A stretch of 64,000 nucleotides of DNA from Microbacterium sp. Root61 (lineage in GTDB: Bacteria; Actinomycetota; Actinomycetes; Actinomycetales; Microbacteriaceae), in contig NZ_LMGU01000001.1 of assembly GCF_001427525.1 (NCBI RefSeq), positions 2,391,405-2,455,404 on the forward strand. Direction: 5' to 3'. A model generated the notes under the pieces. That model was not told the origin of the DNA. It ran no database searches and worked only from the letters and a program-made list of their open reading frames with translations. Made by a program: the position numbers and the translations under genes. The stretch's first letter is position 1. Every line of letters begins with the position of its first letter. Shown piece by piece: positions 26,594 to 34,221 of this stretch.

Positions 26594-27090
26594 TCACATC
26601 GTCCGGAGTTTGTTGGTGCTGGTCGTGGTCAGGTTCGTCGTCCCGAAGCCGGCGACTCCACCGATGCTGAAAGAGAAGTCGCGCCCGCGCTTCCACCCCC
26701 GCGTCACGAACGTCGTGTTGTCGCTGACCTTGCACGTTCGCCCACATGCGGCGCCGTGGTGGAAGTCGGAGCCGCCACGGGTTGTACGCATGCCAGATGG
26801 GTTCGGATGTCTGGAAGACGATGTCGGAATGGCTCTCGTCGTTGCGGTGACGATGTCGGCGGTGCTTTGCGGCTGCGACAGTGCACGGTGCGCAGAGGGC
26901 ACCACGGACGCGATGAAGCGCGCCCCGCGCCGCCCGGGCCGGCCGCGCGGGCCGGTCCGCGCGGCGCGTCCTTCGCAATCAGTGCGCTCGCGAAGACGGT
27001 GACGGCGGCCGCCCCGGCCACCACCTTGATTCTGCGTCGGCCACTCCCCAGAGTGAGTCCGACAGGTGCTGGATTCCCCATTGGTACCAC
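26594..27090 (-). pseudogene. Remnant of a secreted N,N-dimethylformamidase beta-subunit-like protein
   Basis: No intact gene spans the 799 bp between the operon start and the next acetyltransferase. The minus strand begins with a signal-peptide-like segment (start at 27090 or 27081: basic stretch, then VVAGAAAVTVFASAL). After a frame change it reads ESHSDIVFQTSEPIWHAYNPW. After a second frame change at about 26770 it reads SDFHHGAACG, then KVSDNTTFVTRGWKRGRDFSF. These are consecutive blocks of the N,N-dimethylformamidase beta-subunit-like domain (usual form near KVSYNRPF). At least two single-base losses (near 26770 and 26845) and loss of the large remainder make it a pseudogene. Family members often carry DUF4082, as does the protein at 5513-7219. 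Confidence 0.7.
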
Positions 27091-27314
27091 TACACCGCAA
27101 CTGCGTGCGGCGCCCCATCATGTTCCGCTTGGCGTGGTTCTCCCCGTGCCAAGGGCCACCGTTCGCTCCCCAATGGCGGACGATGGACTACTCCCCGGCT
27201 GGAGTGTAGCCCCGAAACGGCCGAGATGAAATAGTCATCGTGAAGCGATCCGCCGCGGCGTCATCTCGGACGCGGAGGCGCGGAATCGACAAGCCGTCGA
27301 CCGAGGGAGTCATC

Positions 27315-27923
27315 GTGTCCGCAGCGCACTCCGCATTCGTCGAATCCACAGCTGACGTCGCGGACTCGGCGCATCTCGGCGCGCGGACGCGCATCTGGCA
27401 CCTGGCGCAAGTGCGTGAGGGCGCGACCCTGGGCGCGGACTGCAACATCGGGCGCGGTGCGTACATCGGGCCCGGTGCAGTGCTCGGAGACGGATGCAAG
27501 GTGCAGAACTACGCGCTCGTGTACGAGCCGGCGCGGCTCGGCGACGGGGTGTTCATCGGACCCGCCGCCGTGCTCACGAACGACGAGTTCCCGCGCGCGA
27601 TCAACCCGGACGGGTCACCCAAGAGCGCGGATGACTGGCATTCGGTCGGCGTGACGATCGGGCGCGGCGCGGCGATAGGCGCACGAGCGGTCTGCATCGC
27701 CCCCGTCACGATCGGGGAGTGGGCGCTCGTCGCCGCCGGAGCCGTCGTCACGAAGGACGTCCCGGACTTCGCGCTCGTGGTGGGGGTTCCCGCTCGTCGC
27801 GTCGGCTGGGTCGGGCGCGCCGGACGCCCCCTCGAACAGGACGGCGACGAATGGGTCTGTCCGGTCTCCGGCGACCGCTACCGCGAACGCGACGGCGTGC
27901 TCAGCGCGATGGACCCGGACTAG
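27315..27923 (+). CDS. WbpD/WlbB-like UDP-sugar N-acetyltransferase
   Basis: A 202-residue hexapeptide-repeat acyltransferase. The opening HLGARTRIWHLAQVREGATLG and the later NIGRGAYIG, VQNYALVYEPARLGDGVFIGPAAVLTND and ALVAAGAVVTKDVPDFALVVGVPARRVGWV are very close to the WbpD/WlbB pattern, which acetylates the 3-amino group of UDP-2-acetamido-3-amino-uronic acid. The final 35 residues form a small extra domain with one cysteine. GTG 27315 is selected by GAGGGAG at 27303-27309. The gene faces away from the Gfo/Idh operon but completes the WlbA-WlbC-WlbB set. Its TAG stop shares CTAG with the convergent gene. Confidence 0.86.
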   Translation: MSAAHSAFVESTADVADSAHLGARTRIWHLAQVREGATLGADCNIGRGAYIGPGAVLGDGCKVQNYALVYEPARLGDGVFIGPAAVLTNDEFPRAINPDGSPKSADDWHSVGVTIGRGAAIGARAVCIAPVTIGEWALVAAGAVVTKDVPDFALVVGVPARRVGWVGRAGRPLEQDGDEWVCPVSGDRYRERDGVLSAMDPD

Positions 27924-29065
27924 AGCTCGCCCGGCGACATCGCTTGGGAGTCGAGCTCCTCGGCGAGCAGACGGGCCCGGCTCGGCGCGACGCCGGCCTT
28001 GCGCGGCGCGTAGACGACGAGCGAGTGGAAGACGAAGCGCACCACGAACGCGACGGCGAGGGTGATCGCGGTCGCCAGCACCGCGGTGATGTGGGACGTG
28101 CTCACCATCAGCGCCACGATGGGGATGCGCACGACGAGCTCGACGTTGTTGAACGTGAACGACTTCGCGAACCGCTGCCAGACTCCGGATGCCTCGCCCT
28201 TCATGTCCTGGAACACGAAGCGCTCGATCAGCAGGAAGTTGCCGATGATGGTGACCTCGGCGGCGATGATGGCGGCCGCGACGTAGTTCATGCCCAGGTG
28301 GGTCAGTGCCCACACGATGACGACGTTCGCGATCGCACCGAGCCCGCCGATGATCGCGAACAGCGACATCTTGCCGAAGCGCAGGGCGGTCAGCTGGGTG
28401 AGGAAGTGGATGCCCTGGCGAAACGACGCCTTGGACTCCCCGGCATGCCGGTCGGCGAACACGAACGGCACCTCGGCCACGCGCAGGTTCTTGCGCGCGA
28501 GGATCTCGAGCAGGATCTTGAAGCCGCGCGGCTTGAGGTCGGCGAGGTCGACCGTACGCCGGTCCACCAGGAAGAACCCGGTCATCGGGTCGGAGACGTC
28601 CTTCAGGCGGATGGGGAACATCGCCTTCGTGAGCGCGGTCGACGTCTTCGAGACCAGGACCCGCGAGCGGTCGGCGAGCCCCTGCGCCGTGCCACCCCCG
28701 GTGTAGCGGGACGCCACGACGACGTCGACGTCGCCACGCGCGAAGCGCCGGCAGAGGCCGGGAATGTCCTCGGGGGGATGCTGCAGGTCGCCGTCCATGA
28801 CGAGGCAGGCATCGAAGGATGCCGCGGCCATGCCTTCGACCACGGCTCCGCCGAGCCCGCCGGTGCGCTCGGTGCGGTGGATCAGCGTGACCGGGACGGT
28901 GGCGGATGCCGCCACCTCGCGGATCACGTCGGCCGTGGCATCCGTGCTGTCGTCGACGAAGATGATCTCCGCATCCATGCCCTCCACCGCCGCGGTGACG
29001 CGGCGGACCAGCTCCGCGACATTCGGAGCCTCGTTGAAGGTGGGGACGACGATCGACAGTTGCAT
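27920..29065 (-). CDS. Polyprenyl-phosphate mannosyltransferase fused to GtrA-like membrane domain
   Basis: A 381-residue two-domain protein. Residues 1-230 are a DPM1-type GT2 (LSIVVPTFNEAPNV, IIFVDDSTDAT, LVMDGDLQHPPE with the DGD metal site, RYTGGG). Residues 235-360 hold four membrane helices of the GtrA type, including GGLGAIANVVIVW and NFLLIERFVF. Such fusions make polyprenyl-phosphate-sugar and may help turn it to the outer face, where it is donor for late glycosylation. ATG 29065 is the start that matches the family. It is convergent with the acetyltransferase, sharing CTAG at 27920-27923. Confidence 0.85.
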   Translation of the reverse strand: MQLSIVVPTFNEAPNVAELVRRVTAAVEGMDAEIIFVDDSTDATADVIREVAASATVPVTLIHRTERTGGLGGAVVEGMAAASFDACLVMDGDLQHPPEDIPGLCRRFARGDVDVVVASRYTGGGTAQGLADRSRVLVSKTSTALTKAMFPIRLKDVSDPMTGFFLVDRRTVDLADLKPRGFKILLEILARKNLRVAEVPFVFADRHAGESKASFRQGIHFLTQLTALRFGKMSLFAIIGGLGAIANVVIVWALTHLGMNYVAAAIIAAEVTIIGNFLLIERFVFQDMKGEASGVWQRFAKSFTFNNVELVVRIPIVALMVSTSHITAVLATAITLAVAFVVRFVFHSLVVYAPRKAGVAPSRARLLAEELDSQAMSPGEL

Positions 29066-29172
29066 CGTGCGTCCATCGTCCCATGCGCCGCACGGCACGC
29101 GAAGCCCTCGCAGAACCTCCATAGGGTTCCCACAGCGAACGGGCCCTCAGCCCTCGCCCAGCGCACGTCTCC

Positions 29173-29178
29173 TATGGT
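29173..29178 (+). promoter_or_regulatory. -10 hexamer TATGGT, leaderless start at 29185
   Basis: TATGGT followed by exactly six bases and ATG 29185. GGAAG overlaps the interval but is too close to act as a normal ribosome binding site. Confidence 0.55.
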
Positions 29179-29184
29179 GGAAGC

Positions 29185-29442
29185 ATGACCACGACTTCCA
29201 CCCTGACCATGTTCGGCGCCGAATGGTGCGGCGACTGCCGCCGTACCAAGAAGCAGCTCGACGAGCTCGGCGTCGCCTACGAGTACGTCGACCTCGAGGC
29301 TCAGCCCGAGGCCGCCGAGATCGCACGCGAGATCTCCGGCCGCACCAACATCCCCGTCGTGGTGTACCCCGACTCGTCGCACCACGTCGAGCCGTCCAAC
29401 GCGGACGTCGAGACGAAGCTGCGCGAGCTCGCCCTCATCTGA
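29185..29442 (+). CDS. Mycoredoxin / glutaredoxin-like protein
   Basis: An 85-residue thioredoxin-fold protein with the active site WCGDCRRTK (residues 14-22), the cis-proline in NIPVVVYPD, and length typical of actinobacterial mycoredoxins. Those reduce mixed disulfides using mycothiol. The second position of the usual CPYC/CSYC site is changed to give CGDC, which is common in this subgroup. The gene is monocistronic, bounded by its own -10 hexamer and the hairpin at 29452-29478. Confidence 0.88.
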   Translation: MTTTSTLTMFGAEWCGDCRRTKKQLDELGVAYEYVDLEAQPEAAEIAREISGRTNIPVVVYPDSSHHVEPSNADVETKLRELALI

Positions 29443-29451
29443 GGTTCGACG

Positions 29452-29478
29452 GTCTCGCGCACCCTAGGTGCGCGAGAC
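29452..29478 (+). terminator. Perfect 12-bp stem hairpin after the mycoredoxin gene
   Basis: Positions 29452-29463 pair perfectly with 29467-29478 around a 3-nt loop (CTA), starting 10 bp after the mycoredoxin stop. There is no T-tract. Its right part overlaps the left arm of the inverted repeat described next, so termination and control of kynA are packed into the same 41 bp. Confidence 0.75.
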
Positions 29479-29492
29479 GACGCTCACCTAGG
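29463..29492. promoter_or_regulatory. Inverted repeat CCTAGGTG-N14-CACCTAGG over the kynA promoter
   Basis: Two perfect 8-bp arms (29463-29470 and 29485-29492). The right arm overlaps the TAGGCT -10 hexamer (29489-29494) and the left arm covers where the -35 would lie. This is the geometry of a repressor operator. The sequence does not identify the regulator, and none is encoded next to it. Confidence 0.55.
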
Positions 29493-29494
29493 CT
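29489..29494 (+). promoter_or_regulatory. -10 hexamer TAGGCT, leaderless start of kynA
   Basis: TAGGCT is followed by six bases and GTG 29501. No Shine-Dalgarno sequence is present. Confidence 0.6.
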
Positions 29495-29500
29495 GAGCAC

Positions 29501-30376
29501 GTGAGCGAAGGCGTCGAAGGCAACACCCGCACGATCGAAGGCTCGGTCGTCACGGATTTCACCGACCGCATGAGCTACGGGGGCTACCTCGACCTCGGCA
29601 CGCTGCTGTCGGCCCAGCGCCCGCTGAGCGACCCCGAGCACCACGACGAGCTGCTGTTCATCATCCAGCACCAGACCACAGAGCTGTGGCTGAAGCTGGT
29701 GCTGCATGAGCTCGGCGCGGCGTGCCGCCTGCTGCGTGAGGATCGCCTCGCCCCGGCGCTGAAGTGCATCGCGCGGGTCAAGCACATCCAGAAGACGCTG
29801 ACCGAGCAGTGGTCGGTCCTGGCGACCCTGACACCCGCCGAGTACGCGCAGTTCCGCGGTGTGCTCGGCAACGCAAGCGGCTTCCAGTCGCCGCAGTACC
29901 GGGCGGTCGAGTTCACGCTCGGCAACAAGAACGCCGCGATGCTGCGGGTGTTCGAGGCCGACCCGTGGGCGCTCGGACTGGTGACGGCGGCCCTGGAGGC
30001 GCCGAGCCTCTACGACGAATTCCTCCGGATGCTGGCGCGCGCCGGCTACCCGATCCCCGCCGCGATCCTGGAACGGGATGTGCGGACCGCGTGGACGTTC
30101 TCTCCCGAACTCGTGCCGATCTTCGCGACGATCTACGCCGATCCGCAGGCGCACTGGGCGGCGTACGAGACGTGCGAGGAGCTCGTCGACCTCGAGGACA
30201 ACTTCCAGCTGTGGCGCTTCCGCCACCTCAAGACCGTCGAGCGGATCATCGGGCTGAAGACCGGAACCGGCGGCTCCAGCGGCGTGCCTTTCCTGCAGAA
30301 GGCGCTGCAGCTGACCTTCTTCCCCGAGCTGTTCGCCGTGCGCACCGAGATCGGTGCCGCCGCCACGGAGTCGTGA
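29501..30376 (+). CDS. kynA: Tryptophan 2,3-dioxygenase
   Basis: A 291-residue all-helical haem enzyme that opens the indole ring of tryptophan to N-formylkynurenine. Family signatures are SYGGYLDLGTLLSAQ, HHDELLFIIQHQTTELWLKL (with the active-site His), FQSPQYRAVEF, and near the C-terminus RFRHLKTVERIIGLKTGTGGSSGVPFLQ, which holds the proximal haem histidine. Length is typical. The GTG start has a leaderless -10 hexamer and an operator-like repeat in front. It opens the operon kynA-amidohydrolase-kynU for conversion of tryptophan to anthranilate. Confidence 0.95.
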   Translation: MSEGVEGNTRTIEGSVVTDFTDRMSYGGYLDLGTLLSAQRPLSDPEHHDELLFIIQHQTTELWLKLVLHELGAACRLLREDRLAPALKCIARVKHIQKTLTEQWSVLATLTPAEYAQFRGVLGNASGFQSPQYRAVEFTLGNKNAAMLRVFEADPWALGLVTAALEAPSLYDEFLRMLARAGYPIPAAILERDVRTAWTFSPELVPIFATIYADPQAHWAAYETCEELVDLEDNFQLWRFRHLKTVERIIGLKTGTGGSSGVPFLQKALQLTFFPELFAVRTEIGAAATES

Positions 30377-30380
30377 GCGG

Positions 30381-31361
30381 ATGCTGCATCCTGACCCCTT
30401 CGCCCTCCGCGACCTGCTCGGACCGCGGGCGGGAGTCTGCCGCCACGCGCTGACCGGCGAGCACGGTGTCGCACTGCCAGCGCTGATCGATCACCACGTC
30501 CACAGCCACCTCATCGACCTGGCCGCCCTCCCCGCCGGGGGGATCGCCGCAGCCGTCGATCTCGGCGGCGACCCGGTCGCCCTCTTCCGGCACGATCGAC
30601 AGAGCATGCCGCGATTGGCATACGCCGGCGCGTTCCTCACCGCCCCCGGCGGGTATCCCCTGCGGCAGGCCTGGGCATCGTCGGAGATCGGGCGTGGAGT
30701 GACCGCGTCGGCGGCACCGGGCGTCGCCGGTGGCGCCGAGACCGCGGTGGACGAACAGGTGGAGTTCGGGGCATCCGTCATCAAGGTCGCCCTCAACGCG
30801 ACCGTCGGTCCGGTGCTCGACCTCGAGACGCTCCAGGCCATCGTCCGCCGCGCACACGAGCGCGGCGTGCCGGTCGTAGCGCACGTCGAAGGCGAGGGGA
30901 TGGCGCGACTCGCGATCGGCGGCGGTGTGGACGCGCTCGCCCACACTCCGTTCACCGAAGTCGTCGATCCGGCATTGGTGGAACGTGCGGTCGCGGCCGG
31001 CCAGCAGTGGATCTCGACCCTGGCCATCCACGGCGACGCCCCCGACGACGCGCACCGCGCCGCCGCCAACATCCGTGCATTCCGAGAAGCCGGGGGCACC
31101 GTCCTCTACGGCACCGACCTCGGCAACGGCCTGCAGCCGCTCGGGGTCAACGCCGCAGAGCTGCGCGCTCTCGTGGCCTCGGGTCTGCGGGGCGAGGCGC
31201 TGATCGAGGCATTGACCGATCCGTGGCCGCTCGCCGAACCGCCGCACGGCGTCGCGACGTTCGTCCCCGGCCCGCCGCCCGACGCGCACGACGCCGTGCC
31301 CGCCTGGCTCGCCGGTGCCCGCGTGATCGCGACAGAGGAGCTGATCCACGATGACCACTGA
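30381..31361 (+). CDS. Amidohydrolase-superfamily protein in the kynurenine operon
   Basis: A 326-residue TIM-barrel metal hydrolase. All expected metal ligands are visible: HxH in IDHHVHSHL (about residues 38-41), a lysine in SVIKVALNA that could be carbamylated, histidines in VVAHVEG and LAHTPF, and aspartate in LYGTDLGNG. It starts 4 nt after kynA and overlaps kynU by 11 nt, so it is cotranscribed and coupled. The operon has no gene resembling KynB, the alpha/beta hydrolase or the eukaryotic-type formamidase. It is therefore the natural candidate for N-formylkynurenine hydrolysis, although this is inference. Confidence 0.85.
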   Translation: MLHPDPFALRDLLGPRAGVCRHALTGEHGVALPALIDHHVHSHLIDLAALPAGGIAAAVDLGGDPVALFRHDRQSMPRLAYAGAFLTAPGGYPLRQAWASSEIGRGVTASAAPGVAGGAETAVDEQVEFGASVIKVALNATVGPVLDLETLQAIVRRAHERGVPVVAHVEGEGMARLAIGGGVDALAHTPFTEVVDPALVERAVAAGQQWISTLAIHGDAPDDAHRAAANIRAFREAGGTVLYGTDLGNGLQPLGVNAAELRALVASGLRGEALIEALTDPWPLAEPPHGVATFVPGPPPDAHDAVPAWLAGARVIATEELIHDDH

Positions 31362-32610
31362 CCCCCTCGATCGGAGCATCACCGCGTGGGAGGCGGAGGC
31401 ATCCGCTCTGGATGCCTCCGACCCGATCGGTGCCTACAGGGAGCTGTTCGTCGGCTCGGACAGCTCGGTCGTCTACTTCGACGGCAACTCGCTCGGCCGC
31501 CCGCCGCGCGCGAGCCTCGATCGCCTCGACGCGTTCGTCCGCGAGGAGTGGGGCGGACGCCTCATCCGCGGCTGGGACGAGTCCTGGATGCAGCTGCCGT
31601 TCACGATCGGCGACGCCATCGGCCGCGCGGCGATCGGTGCGGCCGCCGGGCAGACCGTCGTCGGCGACTCCACGACGGTGCTCCTCTACAAGGCCGTCCG
31701 CGCCGCGTTCGACGCGCAGCAGGCCGCAGACCCGGCGCGCGTCGAGATCGTGGTGGACCGCGACAACTTCCCCACCGACCGCTACATCGTCGACGGCATA
31801 GCCCGCGAGCGCGGTGGGCGCGTGCGCTGGATCGACGTCGACACGACGGCGGGCGTGGATGGCGCGGGTTTGCGCGCGGCCGTCGGGCCCGAGACCGCGG
31901 TCGTGCTGCTCAGCCACGTCGCGTACCGGTCCGGGTATCTGGCGGATGCCGCGTCCCTCACCGCGATCGCGCACGACGCCGGAGCCCTCATCGTGTGGGA
32001 CCTCTGCCACTCCGCCGGGTCCGTGCCTGTGCAGGCCGACGAGTGGGCGTTCGACGTCGCCGTCGGCTGCACCTACAAGTACCTCAACGGCGGGCCGGGA
32101 TCCCCTGCCTTCCTGTACGTCGCCCAGCGGTTGCAGGGAAGGCTGACGCAGCCGATCCAGGGGTGGATGGGCGCTGCGGACGTGTTCGCGATGGGCCCGG
32201 ACTACCGTGCGGCGGAGGGGATGCGCCGGTTCGTCTCCGGCACCCCGCCGATCACGGGCATGCTCGCCATGCAGGACACCATCGGCATGATCGAGAAGGT
32301 CGGCATCGAGGCGGTCCGGGTCAAGTCTGTCGCGCTCACCGAGTTCGCCGTGCGCATCGCCGACGCGGAGCTGGGTCCGCTGGGCGTCACGGTCGCATCG
32401 CCGCGCGACCCCGCGGAGCGCGGCGGGCACGTGACGCTCTCGCATCCCGCGATGCGCGAGGTCACGGCCGCACTGTGGGCCCAGGATGTCATCCCGGACT
32501 ACCGCGACCCCGACGGTCTGCGCATCGGTCTCGCCCCGCTCTCAACGAGCTTCGCCGAGACCGCCCGCGGCATGGCCCGCGTCGCCGACGCCGTCCGCGC
32601 CGTCCGGTAG
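31351..32610 (+). CDS. kynU: Kynureninase
   Basis: A 419-residue fold-type I PLP enzyme that cleaves kynurenine to anthranilate and alanine. Characteristic segments are YFDGNSLGRPP near residue 42, GDSTTVLLYK, the PLP aspartate region VWDLCHSAG, and the Schiff-base lysine in CTYKYLNGGPG, followed by QGWMG and RRFVSGTPPI. Length is normal. The ATG overlaps the amidohydrolase by 11 nt. No anthranilate-degrading genes follow, so anthranilate may feed tryptophan resynthesis or be excreted. Confidence 0.95.
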   Translation: MTTDPLDRSITAWEAEASALDASDPIGAYRELFVGSDSSVVYFDGNSLGRPPRASLDRLDAFVREEWGGRLIRGWDESWMQLPFTIGDAIGRAAIGAAAGQTVVGDSTTVLLYKAVRAAFDAQQAADPARVEIVVDRDNFPTDRYIVDGIARERGGRVRWIDVDTTAGVDGAGLRAAVGPETAVVLLSHVAYRSGYLADAASLTAIAHDAGALIVWDLCHSAGSVPVQADEWAFDVAVGCTYKYLNGGPGSPAFLYVAQRLQGRLTQPIQGWMGAADVFAMGPDYRAAEGMRRFVSGTPPITGMLAMQDTIGMIEKVGIEAVRVKSVALTEFAVRIADAELGPLGVTVASPRDPAERGGHVTLSHPAMREVTAALWAQDVIPDYRDPDGLRIGLAPLSTSFAETARGMARVADAVRAVR

Positions 32611-32695
32611 CCCCGCCTGCCTCGTCTCGAGCGCGCCCACGTTGCCACGTCTCGCGGGGGCTGTGGAACGGGGTCGAGAGGCGCGCGGCAGGCCC

Positions 32696-32701
32696 TACAC
32701 T
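32696..32701 (+). promoter_or_regulatory. -10 hexamer TACACT, leaderless start at 32708
   Basis: TACACT then six bases (GGCGCG) then ATG 32708, with no ribosome binding site. Confidence 0.6.
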
Positions 32702-32707
32702 GGCGCG

Positions 32708-34165
32708 ATGAGCACCGACGCTCCCGACGCCGGCGCGGCCGACACCGCCGCGCGCACGCCCGCTGTTCCGCGCCTGTCCGCGGGCACGATCGCCCGGTAT
32801 GCCATGGGGTCACTGGGCACCGGCGGCTTCGCCACCCTGCCCGGGCTCGTGCTCACGTACTACCTCACCGACTCGCTCGGCGTCGCGGCACTCGTGGCAG
32901 GCCTCGTCATCGCGTTCGCGAAGATCTGGGATGTCGTGATCGACCCCGTCATCGGGGCGCTGACCGACCGCGACCTGGCTCGCCACGGCAGCCGCCGCCG
33001 ACTCATGCTGATCGGCGCATGCACGCTCCCGGTGTTCTTCGCGCTCACCTTCGCGGTGCCACCGGCGGTCGGCCCGTGGATCGGCGCCGTCTGGGTGCTG
33101 CTGGCGTTCACCCTGACCGCGACCTCTTTCAGCCTCTTCCAGGTGCCCTACATCGCACTCCCCGCGGAGCTGACACCGAGCTACGACGAGCGCACCCGAC
33201 TCCTCACCTGGCGCGTCGTCGTCCTCACGCTCGCGATCCTCCTGTTCGGCGCCGGAGGCCCTGCGCTGCGCCGCATCACCGGCGACCCGGTCACCGGCTA
33301 CCTCGTGATGGGCGTCGTGGCCGGACTCGTGATCGCCGTGGGCATGCTGATCGCCACGACCGTCATCCGGCGCGGCAAGACCACCACCCCGGGCGGCGCC
33401 GCCACCTCAACCCCGGACGCAGCCGCAGCCATCGCGACCGCCCCGGCCCCCGGCATCCGCGAGCACTACGCCGCCGGATTCCGCGCCCTGCGCCGCAGCG
33501 CGCCGTTCCGCGCGCTGCTGACGACGTTCGTGCTGCAGGCGCTGGCCACCGGGCTCATGCTCGCCGGCGCGCAGTACGTCGCCACCTGGGTGCTGCACTC
33601 CGAGGCCGCCGTCGAGCTGCTGTTCATCGCGCTCATCGCGCCTGCACTGTTCGCCGCCCCCGCCTGGGGCGTGCTCGCGCGGCGGATGGGCAAGGAGCGC
33701 ACGTTCGCGATCGCGAGCATGGTGTTCGCCCTGGCCGCGCTGTCGATCATGGGTGCGCTGTGGGTGCCGGGAGACTGGATCTACCTGCCCGTCGCCGTCG
33801 CCGGCGTCGCGTACGCGGGCATGCAGTCGCTCCCGATGGCGATGCTGCCCGACGTCATCTCGCACGACGAGATCACCCATGGACCGGGTCATGCCGGAGC
33901 CTTCAGCGGCATCTGGACCGCCGGGGAGACGATCGGCTTCGCGCTCGGCGCGACGGTGCTGTCGATCCTGCTCGCCGTCACCGGATACGTCTCCTCTACG
34001 GCGGGGCAGACGGTCACCCAGCCGGATGCCGCAGTCACAGGCATCGTGATCAGCTTCAGCATCGTCCCGGCCGCGCTCATCGTCGTGAGCCTGACCAGCC
34101 TCGCCCGCTATCGCCTGCGGCGCGCAGACATCGACGCCCCCGGCATCGGGTCGCACAAACTCTGA
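32708..34165 (+). CDS. MFS transporter, GPH (glycoside/cation symporter) type
   Basis: A 485-residue protein with 12 predicted membrane helices. The N-half has YAMGSLGTGGFATLPGLVLTYYLTDSLG and AFAKIWDVVIDPVIGALTDR, the latter matching the cation-site helix of MelB-type transporters. Helices 6 and 7 are joined by a long Ala/Pro/Thr loop (about residues 218-250). A late MLPDVISHDEITHG segment is also family-typical. ATG 32708 is fixed by the leaderless -10. The substrate is unknown. An aldehyde dehydrogenase and an alcohol oxidase follow, so uptake of the compound they oxidise is plausible. Confidence 0.82.
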   Translation: MSTDAPDAGAADTAARTPAVPRLSAGTIARYAMGSLGTGGFATLPGLVLTYYLTDSLGVAALVAGLVIAFAKIWDVVIDPVIGALTDRDLARHGSRRRLMLIGACTLPVFFALTFAVPPAVGPWIGAVWVLLAFTLTATSFSLFQVPYIALPAELTPSYDERTRLLTWRVVVLTLAILLFGAGGPALRRITGDPVTGYLVMGVVAGLVIAVGMLIATTVIRRGKTTTPGGAATSTPDAAAAIATAPAPGIREHYAAGFRALRRSAPFRALLTTFVLQALATGLMLAGAQYVATWVLHSEAAVELLFIALIAPALFAAPAWGVLARRMGKERTFAIASMVFALAALSIMGALWVPGDWIYLPVAVAGVAYAGMQSLPMAMLPDVISHDEITHGPGHAGAFSGIWTAGETIGFALGATVLSILLAVTGYVSSTAGQTVTQPDAAVTGIVISFSIVPAALIVVSLTSLARYRLRRADIDAPGIGSHKL

Positions 34166-34221
34166 GACCGCGTTCCAGCTGCGCGACGTATGCTGGATCA
34201 CCCCGCACGAAGGAGAGCGCC

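Noticed and set aside
29452..29500. Transcription attenuator (alternative hairpins) controlling kynA
   Set aside because: The two structures are mutually exclusive, which first looked like attenuation. But the TAGGCT -10 lies in the right arm, so the kynA transcript would begin at its GTG and contain neither hairpin. A DNA operator plus terminator explains it better.
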